20,728 bases of DNA, taken from positions 1 through 20,728 of the forward strand of contig NW_013657614.1 of assembly GCF_000142905.1 (NCBI RefSeq). The letters run 5' to 3'. The translations under genes were made by a program, and so were the position numbers. The notes under the pieces are model-generated. The model was given only the letters and a program-made list of their open reading frames with translations, made no database searches and was not told the DNA's origin. This DNA comes from Thecamonas trahens ATCC 50062. Taxonomy: Eukaryota > Apusozoa > Apusomonadida > Apusomonadidae. Positions 1-10,400 of the stretch are shown piece by piece; positions within the stretch are counted from its first letter, which is position 1, and every line of letters starts with the position of its first letter.

Positions 1-1411
1 TGCCTCGTCGACCACCAGCCGCAAGCCGTCGCCCGCTCGCCCGACCAGCCCACCTTCACCACTACCTAGCGTCTTCCTACTACCAGCTACACAACCCGCG
101 ACCACACCCAAGGTCATCATACATCCCACACGTGCTCCAGTATCAATATCGCTGTCGTCGATTCTCATCTTCCTCGGCTCACTTTCGCGTCGACTTGTTT
201 GCCCTAGGTGGTTGAGCACGTCCTCGACCGCCCCACCCCGCACACGCCCCCCACCACCCTCATTGCAAGATATGACCAATCCGATTTCACTACTACTCTA
301 CTACATACACACACGATGTTCATGCGCAGTTTCCGATCCACAGCTGCTGTATTCCGGAATCCGAGTTTCGCCGGCTCAGGCCCAAGTTGTTGGCCCTGTG
401 TCCCTTCGAAGGTGCTGACCCCCCCTCCCCGGGCCCATCTCCGACCCCCACTCCCGACCATGTCCACCCACAACCACCACACCCACATCACACGTACTCA
501 CTACCCCTGCAAACATATCCACCGACTCCTTGCCCGTCGATATTCACATCAGCCGACGCCAACCCGTCAACAGCATCACTGCCGACCGCCGGCTGCTCGC
601 CGCCGACCACCGCCCGCCGCCGACCGACCACCTCCGGCACCACCGAGGGCAAGCTAGCCATCGACAGGGCATTGGAGGCAATGCATATAGATAGCTATAG
701 CAATGGCAATGCCTACCAGTGCGCCCTCCAACCCAATCCTTCCCTCCCTCCTCCGGCCTTGCCCATCACAGCCCCCACCGGCCTGCTCATCGCCAGCCGC
801 CCCTGCTGCCGATCACCGAGCCAGACGACGAGGCCACCGGGCTGGCCAAGACAAAGAAGAACAAGAGAGGGCAAGTGCAATCGATAGGTAATGCAGTGGT
901 GGGCTAGAGTGCAGTGGCCTGCCTCGTCGTCCAATCTCAAGCCATCGTCCCCATCGACGTCCATCTCAATCCAATCCCGTCCGCCCTCCTCTCCCTTGCC
1001 GCCCAAGCCCCTCCACCCTCATTGCCCCCACTCCACACCCACCCATCATCCTCATCTTACCCATCCACATCAATCCTCCACCGCAATCTCCATACCCACC
1101 ACCTCTTCGCCAGTCCCGCCACCCACGTCACGACCCCCCTCATCCTCCCCTACCATACTCATTACACCCCATCACCATCAACCACCACCCTCACCCCCTA
1201 CTCCGCCACCATCATCCATCGCGGCCATCAACGCCCACTTCCCACCGTGCTGTTCTTGGCAATTGCTCCGCCGCCTGTAGCCGCAGCTGCTTCCCCAATC
1301 TCTATGGTCGCTAGCATGTGCTCACGAGTTGATTTGGTTGAGTGACGCACCTGCCCACCGCTCGCCCTGGCCCTTTGCCGCATTTTCCCTCTCACCCGCA
1401 GCCACCTGTCC
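1..1411. other. C-rich region without a secure gene
   Basis: This stretch is strongly C/T-rich and G-poor on the + strand, with long runs of CCA, CCC and CAC. The open frames in it translate to low-complexity Pro/Ser/Thr/His peptides and look non-coding. Three short pieces read more like coding sequence. One is 316-411, starting MFMRSFRSTAAVFRN and ending before a GT; it is rich in Arg, Ser and Ala without acids, like a mitochondrial presequence. The second is about 640-720, reading GKLAIDRALEAMHIDSYSN. The third is 802-880, reading LLPITEPDDEATGLAKTKKN, preceded by CAG and followed by GTAATG. I could not assemble them into a single in-frame model. The last bases before 1412 (pyrimidine-rich, then CGCAG at 1396-1400) resemble a 3' splice site or a short 5' leader of the next gene. 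Confidence 0.3.
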
Positions 1412-3319
1412 ATGACGCCAGAGCACCGGCTTGCCGCTCTGGAGCGAGAGCTTGCTAGCTACTCTGTCCATCCTCGGCTACACGGTCTGGTGCCTGTGTC
1501 GCACCTCCGTGCTGCCAATGGCCGTGCCCGTGCAGCCGAAGCTGCAGCTACCACCGCCACGGCCCAGCTCGCCGATGCTCTAGCCCGTGTCGATGCCCTC
1601 TCTGCCCGCCTTGCCGCACGCACAACCTCCGCTGCCACACCTTCGCCGCGGGCTCTCCCTCGAAGCCCACCGCGGACCCCAAGCTACTCACCGTTGCGGT
1701 CTCCGATGTGGTCTTCCCCAGACTGTGCGAGCCCGACCCATACAGCGCACACACGCACGCCGACTCGGCCACCTACCAGCCCAGTTGCAGTCGCCCTCCG
1801 CGCTGCCGATTCAGAAGACCGCGCTCGTGTTGCAGAAGCCCGCGGCCACAGGCTTGCTGCCAAGCTTGAGGCCGAATCAAGAGGCCGCATGCGTGCTGCT
1901 TCCCAGCGCGACGCCGCCGAGGCCTCAGCCGCTGATCTCGAGCTCCGAGCCTCGCAACTCGCCACCGAGCTGGCAGCTGTGCGCTCGGATCGGGACTCTG
2001 CCGAGGCTCGCGTCCACAAACTGGAGTCTCAGCTCGGTGCTGTCCATGAGAGGCTGCGCGTGTCGACCACCAGCCTGGCCCAGCTGCGCGAGAGCAATGC
2101 CGTTGTGGTCCAAGAGCGCGACGATCTCGCTCGGAGCCTTGCGCTCGAGGAGGAGACCGTCGCTGATACCCGTCGTCAGCTTGATGACACCAAGCGCCGC
2201 ATAGAGCATGAAATGGCGCTAGCGGAGACAGCCGCTGCCGCTGAGGAAGCTGCCCGTCGCGAGGCGGACGCCCATGCCGCGGATTGTGATGCTGCCAACG
2301 CTCGCGCTGCAGATGTTTTGGCTACCGCGAAGGCGTCTGTGGCAACTGCAGGAGCAAGAGCGGCAGCGATGGAGACAAAGTGCGCCGCTTTGGCTACTCA
2401 GCTTGAAGCTGTCGTTGCCGAGCGCGACGCCTTGGTTGCGTCTGCTACCATACCGCATCCTGTTGCCGCAGTTGTCCAGGATTCGGAAGCTACCCTTTCA
2501 CAGGGCCCCGCCAGCGAAGATCTTGAGCTTGCTCTCTCCCTCGCACGCGCTGATGCTTCTGCTCTCCGTGACCAGCTGGCTGCTGTGCGCGCTGAACTTG
2601 ATTCCACACGCGACCGCTGCGACTCACTCTCGGCACATCTTAATGCTGCCGAGCGTGCTCGTGAAGATGCCGTCGCTGCTGCCGCGGAAGCCGATGCTCG
2701 AGCCGCCGAGCTCCTGGCTACTTCTACCGCTGCCCTCGAGCGTGCGGCTTCTGCAGAAGCCTTGGCCACATCTTTGTCAACTTCCCGCGACAATGCCAGC
2801 GCTGCAGTCTGCGACCTCCAGCGCGCTCTGGCAGAGGCAGAGTCTCGCGCTCGGGCTGCTTCCGTTGACGCCACCACAGCCGCCATTTCCCGGTTATCGC
2901 CTCCTCCTTCGCCCCAGCCGGAACCGCCTCAACCCTCGTCTGATGACGATGTCGATGCTGCAGTTGCCGCTGCTGTTGATGCCGCGACAGTCGAGCTTAC
3001 TGCTTCTCACAATCGCGAGATCGCCGAACTGAGTGAGCAGCTGGCGTCTCTCAGACATGCGCACGAATCTGCGGCAGCCGACCTTGCCGAGTCCCGAGCT
3101 CTATTTGCAGCCATCTCTGCCGAGGCTGACCTTCTGCGCAAGGCCAATGCCGATGCCGCGACAACTCGTGCTGGCCTCGAGCGCGAGCTGGCTGATCTGC
3201 GCGCGGCGCTTGAGCGTTCCAACCATGAGCGCAAGCGCGCACTCGCGGCAGGACAATCATCCGCGCCGGCAAAGTCGTTCGAGGTTCTTGCCCTCGATGG
3301 CGGTGACAGTGACGAGTAA
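1412..3319 (+). CDS. Alanine-rich coiled-coil protein, function unknown
   Basis: A continuous 635-residue frame beginning at an ATG (MTPEHRLAALERELASY). Residues 1-75 and about 130-620 are almost entirely Ala, Glu, Arg, Leu, Asp and Ser in a helical pattern (for example LAALEREL, ARAAELLATSTAALERA), typical of a long coiled coil. Residues about 75-125 form a proline/serine linker with clustered SP and TP dipeptides (TPSPRALPRSPPRTPSYSP), possible sites for proline-directed kinases. A second break at about 500-515 is Pro/Ser-rich followed by DDDVD. The tail (LALDGGDSDE) is acidic. No enzymatic domain is visible. A structural, cytoskeletal or Golgi-type coiled-coil role is possible but unsupported. 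Its stop lies 20 bp from the stop of the convergent SNF2 gene, so the two 3' untranslated regions must overlap. An upstream exon cannot be excluded because CGCAG precedes the ATG by 11 bases. Confidence 0.85.
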   Translation: MTPEHRLAALERELASYSVHPRLHGLVPVSHLRAANGRARAAEAAATTATAQLADALARVDALSARLAARTTSAATPSPRALPRSPPRTPSYSPLRSPMWSSPDCASPTHTAHTRTPTRPPTSPVAVALRAADSEDRARVAEARGHRLAAKLEAESRGRMRAASQRDAAEASAADLELRASQLATELAAVRSDRDSAEARVHKLESQLGAVHERLRVSTTSLAQLRESNAVVVQERDDLARSLALEEETVADTRRQLDDTKRRIEHEMALAETAAAAEEAARREADAHAADCDAANARAADVLATAKASVATAGARAAAMETKCAALATQLEAVVAERDALVASATIPHPVAAVVQDSEATLSQGPASEDLELALSLARADASALRDQLAAVRAELDSTRDRCDSLSAHLNAAERAREDAVAAAAEADARAAELLATSTAALERAASAEALATSLSTSRDNASAAVCDLQRALAEAESRARAASVDATTAAISRLSPPPSPQPEPPQPSSDDDVDAAVAAAVDAATVELTASHNREIAELSEQLASLRHAHESAAADLAESRALFAAISAEADLLRKANADAATTRAGLERELADLRAALERSNHERKRALAAGQSSAPAKSFEVLALDGGDSDE

Positions 3320-3339
3320 CATACATACTGGCTCCTCAT

Positions 3340-6300
3340 TTACTCTCTTGGCATGACCATGCTCGAGATGGCATCCATCATTCGCGCCATCCACTCTGAC
3401 TGCGCGGCCAAGTAATGCTCCAAGTCGTTGGCCGTCGGCGCTGACGCCGCGGCGACAGGTACACCGAGCTCCTCGGCTGGCGCCGGGATCGTCGCTGTTG
3501 TCCAGCTTGCTGTTGGTTCCGTCGCCCCGCCTGCCACTGGCGCCGTCGCTGTGCTTGCCACCGACGATGTGCTGGAGCTCTCCGGCGCAGGCTCCTTTGC
3601 TTTGGCGTCGGCCTCGCGTCCGGGGACCGAGAACAGGAGCTTGAGCTCGTTGAGCTTGCGCTGCGCCAGCTCCTCTGGCGACGTCATGCACAGCACACCG
3701 CGCGCCATGTCCTTCTTCTGCTGTTGCAGCTCGAGGATGTTGACCTCGATTGTGTTGCGGGCGGCGAGGTGGACAACCGTCACTGGCTTTGTCTGCCCGA
3801 GTCGGTGAACCCGGTCGATGGCCTGTTCCGACACGAACGGATTCCACCAAAAGTCCATCAGCACCACCTTGGTCGCCGCCACCAGGTTGAGCCCGACCGC
3901 GCCAGCGCCTAACGAAACGAGAAAGATGTCGGTCTTGCCTGTCGAAAACTGCTTGATAGCCGCCGTCCGCTCGTCGAGACGCATCGACCCATCAAGCCGC
4001 ACAAATCGTAGCCCCCTCTCGATAAGCAGCGGCGAGATGAGGTCGAGCATCGACGTCCACTGCGAGAATACAACCGTCTTTGCTTCCTCGGCCGCATATT
4101 CCTGTAGAAGCCCGAGCAGCCGCCGCACCTTTGCCGATGAAAACAGCATGTGCGTCTCCGGATCACGGATGTTCTCAAACGGATCGCCCGATGCGCTCTC
4201 AACATCTAGGTGCTGCTTGAACACCTTGTTCCGCACATACCGCAGCAGTCCAGTCCGCAGCATTTCGCGATCGTCCCCGCCATCGTACACGCTACTGTCA
4301 ATGACCTCCTCCTTGCACGCAGCCTTCTCTTCCATGGTACGCTCTTGCCTCGGCGCCGGCGAGCTGGCGTTGACAATCGGTTTGTCACCAAACGCATTGG
4401 CCAGACTTTCGAAATCGACCGAAAACACAGTCTCGAGGTCCACCACCTCGCTGCATCCACTCGCCGGGCACGTTACATGGCGCGAGCCCGACTGCCGTTG
4501 CAGCGCCATGCACTCTGGGCAGAGAAAATGTTGACACTTGGGAACGAATGCGTGCTCCATCTTTTCGCGACGCAGCGGGAGCAGGCACACCACGCAGTCG
4601 GTCATCGTCGCCTCGAGCTGCTTGCACACACCGACCGCCAGCCTGGCTAAATCCTGCATCCGCGCCAGCGATGCCACAGATGACACCGAACGGTCCTTGA
4701 GCGCAAGCCAGAGGGTGCGCGCGGCGCGCCTAGCCCGTCGCGTCTCTTCGTCATCCTCATTCCTACGAGACCGCGTTGCGCCCTCGGATGACGTCGCAAG
4801 TAGAGGGTGGCACGCAATCTGTCGCAGCCTCAGGATCTGTTGGAGAAAGTACATGTACTCCTTGAGCACCAGCCCGCGACGGAGGAACTTCTGGAAAACA
4901 AGCTGTGTCTTGTGAAAGACCGCATCATACAGCTTTTGCTCCTCACCAGCGAGCGTCACATACTCGATCGTCTCCTCCTTCGGCGGGAGATCCAGGATCG
5001 ACTTGGTTCGCCGAAGGAGAAAGTATCGCACAATCTCCTGAAGCCGCGAGTACCCCGCCGGATCGTTCCGCTTGATAGGCACCAGAAGATGGTGCTTGAA
5101 CTCACGCGGGTCGCTCACAAACGGCAGCTTGACGTACCGCACCAGCGCGTACAGCTCGGACCACCGGTTCATCACAGGCGTGCCCGAGAGGCCCCACCGC
5201 CGCTTCGACCGCAGCAAGCACGCAGCCCGCGACCGCGCTGACCGTGAGTTGCGCAGAATGTGCACCTCGTCACACACCACCCGCCGCCACGTTGTCATCA
5301 GCAGTGGAAACTGCTCTGCAAACTCGGATCGGAATCCAAGGTCCACCTCCTCGCGCGCCTGTGTTGTCACATGATCGTACACCGCACGCGACCCGGCCTC
5401 GGGGGGAACCGCCCCCGTTGAAGTATCATGTTCCGCAGCTTGTTGTACTCGGACGCCAGGGTACCGTACGTTGTCAGCACAATGTGACGTCGTGTGAGCT
5501 TTGCACGCCCGGCACCGGTCAGGATTTCGCGGCGTCCTTGCCCATGGTACCGCAACGTTGTGAACACACCCTGTGCTCCGTGCTTTTCCACTTCGTCCTC
5601 CCAGTTCTGCAACAGCGACGCCGGTGCCACAATCAGCGATGGATGCCAAAACTCCTCGTCGCGCACATCGCCACGGTACACGTCCGATGCGATGAGCGAA
5701 ATGACTGTAATAGACTTGCCGAGGCCCATGTCATCCGCAAGAATGCCGCCGCGTGCCCGCTGGGGTGGCTTGGTGTGCACATCCTTGGTGAGCGAGTTGA
5801 TCCACACATCCTGTGCCGGCTCATGCTCGAAAAACAGATGCGGGCTGTTGGCCGGCGGGCGTTCGCGGCGGATCATCCACAGCAGTGCCTTGCGCTGGTG
5901 GTCGTGCAGACGCGTTGCAAGGTATGCTGGCTGTGGCGCCATCGGCATGGCATCCGCCTCTTTTGCCCGCGCGACAGCATCAAACTCGTTCAACATTTCC
6001 TGCGAGGGCACCGCATCCTCGCCGTCGTCGTCGCCCTCGCCCTCGTCATCAATGGCTGCCAGTTCGACATCACTGACCGTGCCCGAGCTCCGGCCGGCCA
6101 CGCTGCCGCTAAACTCGCCCAGCAGGAGGTCAGACCCGCTGCTCCCGCCTTCGCTGTCGCCGCCTTTGGACCCGATCGTGACGCCCACCAAGTCGTCTCC
6201 GTCCACCAGCAAGAACGACTGCGACGCGAGCAACAGATCCTCCTCGCCATCCCCGCCACTGTCGCTCTCGATCACTCTGCGCACTGGTCGCGACGGCGTC

Positions 6301-6644
6301 GGTGTTTGCACCGCTGCGCCCCGTGTCGCATGTGGGGGAGTCACCGCTCGCGACGGCTCAGGCACCTGTGGCAGCACAGTCGCAGCCTCAGCGGCCGCAT
6401 CCCTCACCACAGTCTCGTCATCGTCGTCGCTAGTCAAATCGACAGTCACCGCGGCTCCCGACAGAATCCTCGCCAACTTGCCCCGGCCAGAGCGAAAAGC
6501 TTGGCGCCTCAGCCGTCGCTTCCGCCGCCCACTCCTTGACCCGTCCAACCCGCTGCTGCTCGCAACCACCATGACCACGTCGTCTTCTTCGTCATCGTCG
6601 CCGAGGACGACCACCTGCTTGCCGTCACCACCGATACCCGACAT
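3340..6644 (-). CDS. SNF2 ATPase with internal RING finger (Rad5/Rad16/HLTF class), frame interrupted
   Basis: A Swi2/Snf2 DNA translocase of the group in which a RING ubiquitin-ligase finger sits between the two RecA lobes; members act in DNA-damage tolerance, nucleotide-excision repair or SUMO-targeted ubiquitylation. I start at MSGIGGDGK (6644) because the frame upstream only encodes the CA/TG repeat. The acidic N-terminus has SUMO-interaction-like peptides (QVVVLGDDDEEDD, TVDLTSDDDDE); no HIRAN domain is seen. Motif I is DDMGLGKS with Lys near 310. Motif II is DEVH near 459, then LSGTPVMN. The RING (about 683-735) is CVVC...CQHFLCPEC...CPASGC. Lobe 2 has KTVVFSQW, LDGSM and QAIDRVHRLGQ (about 941-951). 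The N-terminal part (6644 to about 5400) and the rest (about 5400 to 3340) are in different frames. They would join smoothly with one extra base near 5400-5415, giving 1101 residues. A 77-nt intron (5311-5387) is an alternative. Confidence 0.88.
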
Positions 6645-7436
6645 GCCACACAGAGACAAGCACGAGCACACTCGCACACACACGCACACGCACACGCACA
6701 CGCACACACGCACACGTCAGCACAGAGGGATGTGTGGCGGTAGGGCCAAGTGGAGTGGTTAGAGCAGACAGCTGAACTCTCGCACCCGGCTTCTGTTCTT
6801 CCCCGCCTCATTGTGTGCCCTCAACCCTCCGTCCGCATCCGTGCCTCTGTCTGACCTCACCCAAACAACCCCCTGCGACGACCTCGTGTACATTCACGAT
6901 TGACCTGCCCATCATCATGTCATCCATCACAATGACGCTCGACCCATCCCTCACCTTTGGCAATCAGCAGCGACTCGTACCTGCCGCCATCGCCCCCGCC
7001 CACCCTCCTGCTATCAATCAGCCGCCACTAGGGGACTCCCTGCAGACAAAACGCGGGAAACGTGGCGCCAAACCGTGGCGACCACGCCAAGCGCCCCATG
7101 CCCCATGCTCATGTCCGTGCCCAACGCCTCCACAGGCTCCCACTACCACCTCCTTGCCGAGTATGGCTATGGACTCTACCGTCGCCACCTTTGCGGTAGC
7201 CAGCCGGCTTGCGAGGTCAGTGTGGGGCGGCGGCTAGAGCAGGCTCCCGCCATGCCAAAAAGGTCGTGGAAGGCCCCTCTGAATCTACCCCTGTCACGCA
7301 GACCCATCCACCGAGGCGACGGGCAAGCCGCGCGAGACACCCGACTTGATCGTAGAGACCAACTCGGCTCGCCGGTTGCTTGTTGCCGCGTGGTGCAAGC
7401 TCCGAGTACTGTCCATACCTCCTCGTCTCTGCAGCC
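6645..7436. promoter_or_regulatory. Shared upstream region of two divergent SNF2 genes
   Basis: These 792 bp separate the start codons of the RING-SNF2 gene (-) and the ARIP4-like gene (+), so they should hold both promoters and 5' leaders. No TATA-like box is evident. The first 75 bases next to the - gene carry a CA/CG repeat. The bases just before the + ATG (pyrimidine-rich, CTCTGCAG then CC-ATG) look like a 3' splice site, so the + gene may have an intron in its leader. A + strand frame from 6917 (MSSITMTLDPSLTFGNQQ) and an overlapping one containing GSHYHLLAEYGYGLYRRHLC before GTCAGT at about 7215 have some coding character. I could not tie either to a neighbour. Confidence 0.5.
6673..6717. 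repeat. CA/CG microsatellite, alternating pyrimidine-purine
   Basis: Forty-five bases alternate strictly between pyrimidine and purine, made of CA and CG dinucleotides. Such tracts can adopt left-handed Z-DNA under negative supercoiling. It lies 29-73 bases upstream of the chosen start of the RING-SNF2 gene and would be in its 5' leader or core promoter. Confidence 0.9.
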
Positions 7437-10400
7437 ATGCCGCGGACCTCGTCAAAGAGTGCCGCCAAAGGTCGGAACACCGCCTCGACCAAGACGGCTA
7501 CTCGCAGATCCTGCTCCACAGCCAAGACCAAGGCCAAGGGCAAGACCAAGGCCAAGACTACGCCCAGGTCACAGGCCAAAGCCAAGGGCAATGAAGGTAG
7601 CAAGGCTACTGGTAACAACAGGAGGAAGGGGAAGCGGTCTGCCCGCGGCTTGGCATCGTCGCGTTCGTCGTCGTGCTCAACTGCCTCGTCCGAGCTCACG
7701 TCGTCGGCTAGCGACATTCCGGACTCACTGCTGGCGGATGTGACTCTGCCACCGCCGCGCTTGTTTGGCTCTGGCCTACGCCGCCCGGCTCGGCCGGCAC
7801 ACCCTGCACTCGTCTTGGATGAATCCAGCTCGGGCGCAAGTGCTGTCCCCGAAAGGTTCTCCGACTCCGATCTCGCGCCAAGCGAGCCCCAGTCGTCGTG
7901 GGAGCACCCGTCCGAGTTTGAGGACTCTTTGGACCCAAACTCCGAGTCTTCTTGGGATGGCACCGCCAAGTCGTCCAAGTCGCGAGCCGTGTCGCGGGCC
8001 AAGTCGCGGTCCAAGCCGACCAAGACCGCGGCCAAGAAGAAGACATCAACAACCGGTCGCAGCAAGAAGCCGCCGGCCAAAAAGACAGCAAAGAAGCCGG
8101 CCAAAAGGTTGGCTAAAAGGACCGCGACAAAGACAAAGTCCAAGACAAAGTCAAAGGCGAAAAGTGCAACCAAGGGCAAGAAAGCCACATCTGCTCGCAA
8201 GCGCAAGCGTGGCGCTGATAGCGACCAATCGTCGAACGAGAGCTCGGTGTCAGCCAACTCACCGCGTCCGCGCAAGCGGAAGCGCCGTCCGCGCGCTCCG
8301 CCCAAGGAGGTCAAGCTGACCGAAGAGGAGGAGCAAGCAACCGAAGCAGCACGGCGCGGTGAGCGCAAGCGTTTGCACCAGGTCGCGCGCGCCCACGCCA
8401 TGGGCATGACATCCTCGGACTCGACCGGCGCGCTGCCACTGCGGTACGCGCTGCCGAAGAAGAAGTCTGTCTCGCTTCTTGGAGTCCTTGTCGAGGCCGA
8501 GGTGAAGCCGACACCCGTGCCGACCATGGACGACGCCGAGGCCGGCCCTGCCGAGGCCGAGACCAAGATCAAAGACGAGGCCAAGGCCGAGGTCGGCCCT
8601 GCCGAGGCTCCGATGGATGTCGTGCCGGCGGCAGGCAAGCCTGTTGACGATGCCGAGGCCGAGACCAAGACCAGAGACGAGACCAAGGCCGAGGATGACG
8701 AGGACGACGAGGACGAGATGCTGACCGTCTATATCCATGACGCCATTGCGGGCAAGCTCATGCCGCACCAGCGCGAGGGCATCCAGTTCATGTGGGACCA
8801 CGTGTCAACGTCGACGGGTTTCGGCTGCCTCCTTGCCCATGACATGGGCCTAGGCAAGACGCTGCAGGTTGTCTCGCTCATTGAGGCCTTCCTCCGGGCA
8901 CAGATCGGCAAGCAGGCGCTGGTGCTTGCGCCGGTCACCGTCATTGACAACTGGGAGCGCGAGTTTCACAAGTGGCTGCCCGCAGCAGCGTGCCCCACGG
9001 TTCGGGTTATGGCCTCTTCGATTCCGGTGGCACAGCGCGCCGAGGTTCTCCGCGAGTGGCACACGGCCGGTGGCGTGCTCATCTGCGGCTTTACCATGTT
9101 TTGCAACCTGCTCTCAGTGGTGAACCCGGCAAAGGTCAAGTCGGCCAAGGCCCAGGCCAAGGCCGAAATCGCCCACAAAAAGCGGGTAAGGCGCATGGAG
9201 GCGACGTACGGAGAAGATGCGCTTGCTATCATCCGCGAATGTCTCCTCTCGCCGGGCCCAGACCTGGTGGTGGCCGATGAGGCGCACATCATCCGGTCGT
9301 CCAAGACCAGGGTCTCCCAGCTGCTCAAGCAAGTGGCCACCCCGCGCCGCATAGCACTCACTGGCTACCCTTTCCAAAACAGACTCGAAGAGTACTGGTG
9401 CATGGTCGACTGGGTCCGCCCTGACTACCTCTCGACCATTGCCTCGTTCAAGTCGATGTTTGCGGTGCCCATCACTGCAGGCCAGTGTGTCGACTCGTTG
9501 CCGTCAGAGATCGAGCTCTCGCGGGCGCGCACACACATTCTGGCCGAGCTTCTCAAGACCATTGTCCACCGTCGGACGGTGGCGCTCCTGCACGACCGGC
9601 TCAACGGTATTGTCGAAGTCTCCCTTACTTGCCAGCTCGCGCCGCTGCAAGTCCGACTGTATCAGGCCTTTCTCGCCCAACATGGCGTCAAAGGCAACGG
9701 CAAGCTCGACCGCAACATGTGCCTGGAGAACGAGCACATCGCCAACTCGCTCCTTGCTCATCCGGCCATTCTCAAGTCGGAGATCATGCGCCATGAGGAA
9801 GACCCGGACTTTTGCCGCCCGCTCGAGTTCAACACGGGGCTCAAGAAGAAGCGGCGCCGGACCGGCGACGACGACGACGATGTGTACAACGACTTTGGCT
9901 CCCCGCCGCCGGGCGTCCCGGCAACACACTGCTACGTGCCCGGTGACGTTGGCTTGCCGCAGATCGAAGGCGTAGAACTTGTTGAGGCCGACGCCGAGGC
10001 CGCTGCGGACCCGGTTGAGGCTGAGACAGCAACCGCCGACGATACCGCTGCCAACAACAAGGCGGCTGGGGATGAGGAAGACGACAAGAGTAACAAGGGC
10101 GTCGACGACGAGGACGGCGCTGAGGAGATTTCGGGCTCTGGATCTGGTGAGTCCTGGGACGAAGACTCGCTGTCGTCGTCGGTGGCAGCGGCGTTTGCGC
10201 TCTTTTCCGAGTCCGACGACGCACCGGTCTGCTCGTCGTCGGACTTTGAGCCCGAGGCAACGATGGAGGTGTGGCGACACGACGAGTACTCGTGGGCACG
10301 CCCTATTCTCAATGATTACGAGGGCGAGCAACTCGCGTCGGTGGCACATTCGGGCAAGTGCATGGTTCTACTGTGGATCTTGATTGCATCGCGGCAGGTG

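Noticed and set aside
6400-6644. HIRAN domain at the N-terminus of the RING-SNF2 protein
   Set aside because: The N-terminal 270 residues are acidic and Ser/Gly-rich with no HIRAN-like pattern, so assignment to HLTF or Rad5 proper was not made.
5244-6762. Two + strand frames of over 400 codons opposite the RING-SNF2 N-terminus
   Set aside because: The - strand carries conserved helicase motifs here; the + frames have none and end in the THTHTH microsatellite translation.
6815-7237. 140-codon + strand frame in the divergent SNF2 intergenic region
   Set aside because: Composition is Pro/Thr/Ser-rich without a domain and no conserved segment; parts may be leader exons, but a separate protein is not supported.
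7217-8686. 489-codon - strand frame opposite the Lys-rich N-terminus of the ARIP4-like protein
   Set aside because: It mirrors the sense codons (Ser/Ala/Leu/Phe-rich) and has no recognisable motif; the sense frame continues into a conserved ATPase.
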